The notes beneath the pieces are model-generated. The model searched no databases, had not been told where the DNA came from, and saw only the letters and a program-made list of their open reading frames with translations. From positions 1,240,001-1,304,000 of the forward strand of contig JBCAQO010000008.1 in assembly GCA_039111635.1 (NCBI GenBank): DNA of 64,000 nucleotides, given 5' to 3'. Within the stretch, counting starts at the first letter, position 1. Each line of letters opens with the position of its first letter. This DNA comes from Heterobasidion occidentale. Its lineage: Eukaryota; Basidiomycota; Agaricomycetes; Russulales; Bondarzewiaceae. Positions 56,319-64,000 of the stretch are shown here, in pieces. A program made the translations under genes and the position numbers.

Positions 56319-59124
56319 ATGGGCATCCAAAGTACGTCCGTCAGAAACCATCCCACGGCTCAGTTGATGTATACGATAATCATTTGTCACAGCCAAACAC
56401 TTCTTCAACAACCCTTCTCATCTTGTTCTCGAGTCCCTTCAGGGCTTGTGTGCGATCAACCCAAGTGTTGCGCTCGATACCGCCAACAAAGGTGCGTCAC
56501 TATGCGTGCATCGGGAGCCCAAGTCTCACCGCGGAGAAATTTGCCTGTAGTCATCTATCTGAAAGAGCTCAATCAGTCAAAGGTTGCTCTGATATGTGGT
56601 GGAGGATCGGGGCATGAGCCCGCACATTCAGGGTTTGTCGGTGAGTTGATACCTCTCTGCTGGACGCTTCATTCTTAGACGTGGTTCCAATATACAGGGG
56701 AGGGCATGTTGACAGGTACGTCTAGACCATGACTGATATAGTACAAGTTCTCAGACATTCCTTCCCGCTTCATGTCAGCTGCGGTGTGTGGGAATGTATT
56801 TGCGTCACCTGGCTCTAGTCAGGTGCGGCGGGCCATTGACCTTGTGGACAACGAGAAGGGGTGAGCATGATTCCTGGGGTTACGCCCTGTCCTTCAGTGC
56901 GAAACAGCCGACCTGACAATATAATTGAAGCATGCTCATCATCGTAAAGTATATCGACATACCTTGGATTTTGATTGTCTGTCTCACGGAACGGGTAAAG
57001 GAATTACACTGGTGATGTATTGAACTTTGGCCTCGCAAAAGAGCAATACACCGCCCTTCATCCGGAGAAAGCAGATCGCGTCAAGTTCATTGTCGTTGGG
57101 GATGACGTCGCTGTAGGGAGGACCCAAGGCAGTATCGTGGGGCGCAGGTAAGCCGTCCGTCCATCTCTCATCAATGTACGTTGCCTAGGTCCTGTGTGTT
57201 CCTTAAATGCATGACAAGTGAATTGTCATTCCAGCGGCTGATTCGCCTACTTTCCAGGGGCCTTGCGGGTACTGTCCTGGTATACAAGATCGCCGGTGCA
57301 CTGGCTAGCTCAGGGGTCGAGTTCGAAAAAGTTTACAAAACGGCCGAGTGGGTGGCGAACAATCTTGCTACAATCGGTGTAGGACTAGATCACTGCCATG
57401 TGAGTATTTTTGCTTCATCCCGGATACTAGACTCTCTTTATTCCTCGAGCTCTTTCTTCGCTTTTCATGTTCCCCTTTATCGACGCTTTGCATTTAGATC
57501 TTGTTATTAATTTGGTTCTTGATCAGGTCCCCGGTACGGCCGTGGCAGAATCGCAGATGAAGGAAGGCGAAATCGAAATCGGCTTGGGAATCCACAACGA
57601 GTCGGGAAACAGACGTGTATCGCCCATCCCATCGCTCCATGACCTCGTACAGCAGCTTCTCGACCCTCTTCTCTCGACATCGGACCCCGAGCGCTCGTTC
57701 CTCCCGCTCAGGGGCGAAGGCGATGAGGTCGTGCTCATGCTGAACAATCTCGGTGGGGTCAGTGAACTAGAGCTTGGCAGTATAGTGCGCGAAGTACAAG
57801 CTAGTCTTGTTGAGAGACAGGTCAAGGTTCTCAGGGTGCTGAGCGGCAGCTTCATGGTATGCATTTCTGTAAACCTTTTTTTGTCTTCCTACTGTATTCG
57901 AATTTCTTCTTGGCTCTCAGACCAGCCTGAACATGCCAGGCTTCTCAATCACTCTTCTCCTGCTCCCTGCCACATCCCGCCCTGGCCCTATCTCTGCTGA
58001 GCTCCTCCTCAACCTCCTCGATAGGCCGACCAGCGCGCCCGGATGGAAGTGGTCTTCAGGTCAACCGCCCCCGCCCATTACTGCAGCCCAAGAGGCTCCC
58101 CGTGCGAATGTAGCCACAAGCGAGCAGAAGGGCAAGGCAAGATTGCGCGCCGCGGATCCTGGGGCATTTGACGCTGCCATAGAGCGTGTGTGTCGGGCAT
58201 TGAATGCCGCGGAACCGGAGATCACCAGGATGGACAGTATCGCGGGGGATGGGGACTGTGGCTTGACTTTGCAGGCGGGAGCAAACGGTGATCGTCTCTT
58301 CCCTTTTTCGGCGAACAGCTGTTGCTTTTGAGAGCGCGACTGATGGTTGATGGCATCTTGTGGTATCTGCAGCCGTGCTCCAGGAGTTGAAGGAGGGGAA
58401 TGCGAGGGGTGTGGACATCATCGGCCTCACACTCGCTGTCTCCAATGTCGCCGCGGATAAAATGGGCGGGACGAGCGGCGCGCTCTACTCGTATGTTACC
58501 TCGCATTACTCGCACTCTTCAGACTGTGTAATTCTTAATCCTGGGCGTGCATATTATCCGCAGGATATTTTTCTCCGCACTCGCGCAAGGCCTTCAATCC
58601 GCCGCAGCTGCAGGTAAGACGGACGTGGTCACTCAGGAGGTATGGGCCCAGGCGCTCGCGTCCGCGCTGCGCAACCTGTACACCTACACCCGCGCGCGAC
58701 CGCCCTCGCGCACGCTCGTCGACCCGCTCGCGGCTTTCGTCAACGCGCTGTCCAGTAATCCCAGTAAGCGTCGCCTTTCTTTCATGTCGGATCATGCCGC
58801 CCCTTTTCCTTCTTTCATCTGCGGATCATGCATGCGCGTTCACTGCGCTTAGATGCGCCGCCCGTTCCCCCCTTGCTCATGTCTCCGTTCCTAACTTGAC
58901 CTGACCGCGTACGGCCTCGTACGATCCATCCTGGTCCATGAAACAAAGATGACCTCCGTGCGGCAGTCGCTCACGCGGCCGAAGCAGCCGAGAATACACG
59001 CGACGTCGAGGCCAAGGCGGGGCGGAGCGCGTACGTCGAGGGGGATCGCCTGAAGAGCGAGCGCGTACCAGACCCAGGTGCCTGGGGGGTAAAGGTGCTG
59101 CTCGAGGCTATCGTCGGTGTCTAG
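56319..59124 (+). CDS. DAK1: Dihydroxyacetone kinase (DhaK-DhaL fusion)
   Basis: Phosphorylates dihydroxyacetone with ATP, detoxifying it and feeding glycolysis. Exons: 56319-56331, 56393-56491, 56551-56640, 56698-56715, 56779-56860, 56931-56948, 57001-57147, 57258-57399, 57527-57856, 57921-58287, 58373-58490, 58564-58763, 58949-59124, giving 599 residues with all phases matching, the usual length. The DhaK half has GGGSGHEPAHSGFVGEGML and the His that binds substrate covalently in GLDHCHVPGT. The DhaL half has the ATP-site DGDCG (DSIAGDGDCGLTL) and DKMGGTSGALYS, then the helix RPPSRTLVDPLAAF. The C-terminal AKAGRSAYV and GAWGV motifs are intact. Two exons of 18 nt encode parts of the DhaK core. 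Confidence 0.97.
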
Positions 59125-60730
59125 GTGCTGTTTCAAGGTGCCTTGATGTATGAGCGGTCACGTCATGTTGTTGCTGGAATGGTGAGGGTGTCATCGAACT
59201 TGATGAAGATCAACACGTTTCTTGTAAGTTATCGTATGTGTATCTCTTACGTTTCTGCAGCGGTTATCTTCTCAAGGATATGAGATAGTGATTTGATAGG
59301 CTCTTCGAGATGTACTACTTACCACGGTGGATTTAGGAGCATGCCGTACCAGAGGAACGAGCATCGCTAAGTTTAACATAAAGACTTCCCACCTCCTCAC
59401 GTCGGTTTCATCGCACCACCCCGTCCTATATCACAGAAGCTGATGCATGGATGTTGTCCGGCCTTAAGAACATCCTTGTCATCGAGCGGGTGAAAGCCTC
59501 CGCCGACTTGATCAAGCATTCAGGTCCCCAGAACACATCAATCATACGGTCAGTCGTCCGCCGTTCTCGAGCTGTTGCAGAATGATGCCGGTCATATACG
59601 CCCTGCACCGTGAGAGTAAAGTTGCACTGCTGAAGCACACATGCGTCATTCCCTGAATGCCTCACCCCTTTCAAGCCTGGTGCTTCGAGCGCTTCGCGCG
59701 AGCCAGCAAACCAGGCCTGGCCAAATGCTTCCGCACTGTGCACCGGGGTCCGCGCTTCTTCCGCCCAAACCAAGTAACAGTCTAGAGTCATATTCCACAG
59801 AACGGTGTGCGTCGGAGATGGATCTGGGTCACCTATTCTCGTCCGAGCCTACGGCTTCTTCTGAGTGTACCGGTGCAAAGTGACTCTGTCAGAAGGACTT
59901 CCAAGGAGTGAATCCGAACAGTGCAAAAAAGCTCTAGTTCACTTCCAGTACTTGCGGTACACCGTCGGGTAGGTGTATAAATAGGCGCGGACCGATATTT
60001 ATAGAGTTTGATACGTGCGGTGATCATTGTTGTACTGCAGGGTGTGAGTGATGTCAATGACCGGTGACCGCTCGGAATGATGGTATGAAAGTCAGATAGT
60101 TCGCCGTAAGTCAATGGAACAGCGGAACGTGCAACGTACCCGAGGAAGATTTGTTTGAACTTCGCTTGTGGACCGTCGTTGCCTGAACCGCAAACGGTAA
60201 AAGGAACGCGGATTTTGGGTCGAAGATCTAATACAGAACGAGATAGGATTGTATGAGGTTAGCACAAGATCGTAATACCTGCCATCTATCTTGGGATGAC
60301 AGGCAAACGTCAAAGAAGCTTCGAGGCATGCGCCTTCACTGTGTTGCTACGCAGTTGGCGCTCACCCGTCCATCACACCACACAACAAAATTCGTAGACG
60401 TGGATTGAGTGTGCATTAATGCGTGAATCGTAGTAGAGGAGAAGTGCTAGTTGTACATGAGCGTGCGTGGTGCATCGTGAAGAAGTCGTATTACAATCGG
60501 AGCCTCGTCGCCCTCCGCATCGCGTCGCAAAAAGAAAACCGCGCCCGTAAACACCCGTATGATCACCACAAGAAGATCGAAGAGAGAATTACGCGTTCAG
60601 CCCCAGCGGGTATGTCTGGGTTATGCGTGGAAGAGCGTAGAAAAAAACAGAAACTAAAAAACATCATGCGGCGCGGGGCATGCTCCTTTTCGACTGCAAA
60701 GTTCAAGTGACAATCCGAATAGCACGGCGA
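59125..60730. other. 1.6 kb convergent intergenic region
   Basis: Lies between the 3' ends of DAK and the sugar transporter gene. I found no supported gene, only short unrelated frames. It should contain both 3' UTRs. Confidence 0.5.
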
Positions 60731-62688
60731 TTACACTTTCTCGATGCTGTGCGCGTCGTGGTCGACGCGCGAAGACACCTTGGCGATCGCCTCGGGATCC
60801 GAGGCGTGCACGTTCTCGGCGACGAGGCGGCGACGGTACTCGACGGAGCGGATAGGCGTCGTGTTCTGGTAGAGGATGTCGATCTGCTCGAGCGAGAGGC
60901 CCTTCGTCTGAAGAGAACCTCTGTCAGACAGGCAGAAGAGAGACGGAGTAACAGGAAATCACGTACCTCAGGAATGCAGAAGTAGGTGAAGATGATGCAG
61001 CAGAAGCAAGTCGATCCCCAAATGAAGAACACCTTGACACCGAGGTTTGCGTTGCCTGCACCAGGATTGACGAGGTAGGGCGCTGATGAAAAGCAAAGGA
61101 CAATCAGCATCGCTAGAGATAAAGAAGTACACGTGACACGCACTGGCATAGCCGATACCGAAGTTCCAGAGCCAGTTGGACGCGGTGGACATGGACATGG
61201 CTTTAGCGCGGACGTTGAGCGGGAAGATCTCGCCGGTGACGACCCAAGCAATGGGACCCCAGGTTGAGGCGAAGAAAGCGATGTAGATACAGACGAGAGC
61301 AATAAGTGCCTTCTGACCGGACTGATTCTGAACGGAGATGGTGACACCGATAATAGCCACAAGGTACTCGCAGATGCACATGCCGACAGCGCCGACTAGG
61401 AGCAAACGGCGACGACCAAAACGCTCAACACCCCACATGCCGGGAAGTGTCATGAACACGTTGACGATGTTGGTCGCAACAGAGATGAGGAAGGGGTCAT
61501 GGATGCCGGAGTTGGTGAAGAAGGTCGTGCCGTAGTAGAAGATGAAGTTGATACCGGTGAGTTGTTGCCAACTATAGCGAGGGTAAAGGTCAGAAAAAGT
61601 AATCACAGATGAACAGGAAGGAGGACACTTACCCTTGGATGAGGATACCGGTCATGGTACGGAAGAGGATCTTGTTGTGGCCAGGCCTGAAGCAGTCAAG
61701 GTAAGAGCTTTCGCCAAGGGCGGTCTCGGCTTCCAAGTTCACACGGATGTCGTTGAGTTCCGCCTGGAGCTCTGGGTCATCTTGCGAAAGAGACGTGAGG
61801 CGAGAGAGCGCGACGGCAGCATCCGCGTCACGACCACGCTTCACCAACCAACGGGGAGACTGAAACATGGTCGTTAGATGATGAAGTTCAAATCCAATCA
61901 AGACGCGTACCTCAGGAAGCCAGAACATGCCAAAGGCGAGGACAGCAGCCCAGACAAACTGGACGGCGATGGGAATGCGGTAGGCCGAGTGGTTGTCACG
62001 GTTCTGGGTCGCGTTGTTGACGACAGAGGCGAGCAGAAGACCGATGGTGATAGCCCACTGATAGGCCGAGACGACAGTTCCACGAATCCATTTGGGCGAG
62101 CACTCGGACTGGTACATGGGGATGAGGGTGGAGACAAGACCGACACCGAGACCCGCGAAGACACGACCGACGACGAAGAGCGCCATTCCGGTTGCAGCAG
62201 TCTGCATGGCGACACCGATACAGAAGACGAGCATGGAGAAGATGATACCCCATTTACGACCGAGGATATCAGCGGCGGGGGCACCAAGGAGAGCACCTGA
62301 GGGAGAGCGAATGTCAGATCGAACAAGATTGGAATTTAAGATGAAATAAAACTCACCAAAGAAGGTACCAGCGGAGAGGATGGAGACGACAAGGGACTCT
62401 TGCGAGGAGGTGATCATGTAACCCTTGGGATAGGTGACGAGGTCAGTGGTTGGCGAACCAAAGGTACGCAACCAGTCCTTCATCTCCTTGATACCACTGA
62501 TGGTACCGGTGTCATAACCAAAGAGGATACCACCAAAAGCGGCGAATGATGTCTGTGATGAGGGTTGGTGAGGACGAAGGAGCGAGGGAGAGGGGAGAGA
62601 AGGAACGGACCATGAGAATGCCCGAGAGCTTTGACTTCGGGGCATTGGCGCCAATACCTGCACCGGTGGCAACGGGACCGCCTGCCAT
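60731..62688 (-). CDS. MFS sugar/hexose transporter
   Basis: A 12-helix plasma-membrane sugar porter, probably a proton-coupled or facilitative hexose transporter. Exons in coding order: 62688-62611, 62552-62357, 62296-61911, 61859-61633, 61571-61144, 61082-60967, 60907-60731, giving 535 residues in frame. Helix 1 is FAAFGGILFGYDTG. The loop 2-3 signature is GRKWGIIFSMLVFCIG. Others are GRVFAGLGVGLVSTLIPMYQSE, the central PESPRWLVKRGR, and QQLTGINFIFYYGTTFF in helix 7. The second-half signature is VERFGRRRLLLVG, and the helix 11-12 region includes PYLVNPGAGNANLG and FFIWGSTC. It ends PETKGLSLEQIDILYQ plus a cytosolic tail. The short polar N-terminus has no cleavable signal. QLTGINFIFYYG resembles high-affinity glucose transporters (Rgt2/Snf3 to Hxt range); the exact sugar cannot be assigned. 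Confidence 0.96.
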
Positions 62689-64000
62689 TATTGATTGAGT
62701 GGGTAGGAGGAGGATGTGAACGTGGTCCGCTGGGAAGAGGGGAGGTTTGGAACGAGGAAGAAGGGACCTCGACGCCCGCCTTTTATGCGACGCCCTGCAG
62801 CGACGACGCGACCGACGACACGGCGCAACCCAGCACATGGTTCGTCTGATTTCTGCCCCAAACGGGATCTCAGATGTCAATTTCTCCCTGGGGACCCCGG
62901 GATCTACGGAGCTCGCCCCGGTGGGGTCAGTCCCGTGCCTGTTTCATCCCCGCCCCGCCCTCCTCCCCGCCCTGCTTCTGCGCAGAACGTCTCCTCCCCG
63001 CCGGCTAATACTTTCCTCTCCCCTCCCCATCCCGTCCTCCCAGCCCCAACCTCCCGCAACTCCCTCTCCTGACAAAATACCGTCACATCCTGCCAGATCC
63101 TGCCGCAGTCCACCAGAGTCTGTGTTGCCTTTCCCCGCTTTCCCCGCTTTCCCCAGAGGCACGCTCATTATTCCATCGATCCCCATCTGATACTGTCGCT
63201 CGCCGATCGCTGTGCTGCGTGCCCCTCGTTTCTCGGCCGAAGCCCCCAAGACATCGAGTATCCCAGATTCAGTGGAGTCGCCTTGCCTCTTGGTCCTCCT
63301 CCGCTTCTAACCTCTCGTATCTCCGCACCATCCAATCCCTATTCTTGCTGCAGGCTGCTGCTCTTCGTGTCGGCTCGGCACTAGTCTCGCACCCTCCCTT
63401 GCAGTTCCCTTGCTCGCCTGTCCTCGACATTAGCTGTCAGGGCCCGCTCTGCGTCCGTTCCGAATTCCGAGCCGAGCTCGCTACACCCGCTCCCCGACGC
63501 CTCCATAATGGAACAGATCCGGGTCCGGGTCATCTCGCCCCGACGTTCTTGCTACCTGCAGCTCTGCGCCACGATTCGAACGTTTTTTGTGAGAGCCTCC
63601 GCGCCATGACAAACACATGCTCGACGCCTCGACGGTGCGTGCCTCGTCGTTCGGAATTGGCCGTTTTACCCCGGCCGGCACGCGCTCGAATATTTCTCAC
63701 CCGCGCAACATGACATGATTTCTATACACTCAACAGCTCTTGCAGGGCCTTTAGGTTCGATACTGTGTTGAGCGTTTTCTGCACGTTGTACCTAAATTGT
63801 GCGTCATACTCACGAATATATATGCTTCTTCTCTGTCGCGTCTCTCGAGGATCCGATTCGGATAGACGCTGCGATCAGTGTCCGGTCCTGCAGGCGCAGA
63901 CGCAGCTAGTCTGTTGCCCCGCACCGCTTCGAGCAGGAAGATTGCAACTGTTCCCGAATTGATATCACCGGACCCCGGCAAGCAGCGGCGAGCGCGTTCG
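62689..64000. other. Upstream region of the sugar transporter gene
   Basis: No supported gene in 1.3 kb. The plus strand is C-rich from about 62.9 to 63.5 kb, producing long open frames without coding character. A TATA-like CATAAAAG on the minus strand lies at 62787-62780, about 92 bp before the transporter ATG. Confidence 0.5.

Noticed and set aside
60423..60985. Plus-strand frames near the 3' end of the sugar transporter
   Set aside because: Partly antisense to the last transporter exon and otherwise Lys/Arg-rich without family features.

Overview
The window is nuclear DNA of a filamentous basidiomycete, most likely an Agaricomycete. It is GC-rich, and its genes are dense and broken by many introns of about 45-65 nt with GTRNGT donors and short acceptors. 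Open frames from adjacent exons join into recognisable fungal proteins. I reconstructed about 18 protein-coding genes, around 130 introns, one tRNA gene and one truncated tRNA copy. No phage, plasmid, CRISPR array or intact transposon is visible.

Layout. 1-5.2 kb: gene-poor GC-rich DNA leading to an HSF-type transcription factor gene (5.2-8.1 kb, +), then about 3.4 kb without a supported gene. 11.5-12.6 kb (-): a small coiled-coil, His/Pro-rich protein ending in a SUMO-interaction-like motif. 13.4-16.1 kb (+): an uncharacterised coiled-coil gene with several frame breaks. 16.4-20.9 kb (+): ATP4 (mitochondrial ATP synthase subunit) and VPS1 (dynamin-like GTPase). 21.2-24.3 kb (-): a 21-exon BCS1-type AAA ATPase whose charged helical tail is built from 24-nt exons. 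24.3-26.7 kb: unresolved. 26.8-31.4 kb: SYS1 (-) and a dipeptidyl aminopeptidase (+) back to back. 31.4-33.4 kb: unresolved. 33.5-35.1 kb (-): a mitochondrial carrier. 35.6-37.4 kb (+): GH76 mannanase. 38.5-39.1 kb (+): ribosomal protein eL43. 41.3-42.8 kb (+): GH18 chitinase-like enzyme. 43.7-46.3 kb (+): tandem duplicated short-chain dehydrogenases. 46.6-48.0 kb (-): a five-finger CCCH protein of the ZC3H3/Red5 type. 48.2-48.4 kb: initiator tRNA-Met and a truncated copy. 48.6-51.0 kb (-): CCZ1. 51.3-55.8 kb (-): a UBP12/USP15-type deubiquitinase. 56.3-59.1 kb (+): dihydroxyacetone kinase. 60.7-62.7 kb (-): a hexose-transporter-like MFS protein.

The content is mostly housekeeping: membrane traffic (VPS1, SYS1, CCZ1, a Golgi/vacuolar-type peptidase), mitochondria (ATP4, BCS1-like, carrier), carbohydrate use (GH76, GH18, DAK, sugar porter), and gene expression or proteostasis (HSF factor, CCCH protein, USP, eL43). 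I see no biosynthetic or defence gene cluster.

The most distinctive features are the modular array of four phase-0 24-nt exons in the BCS1-like gene, GC-AG introns (one inside a Walker A motif), microexons of 10-14 nt in the secreted hydrolase genes, and a possible SUMO-interaction motif carried on its own terminal exon. Several genes contain one-base frame breaks, mostly in homopolymers or repeats. These look more like consensus errors than biology, so the affected models are approximate.
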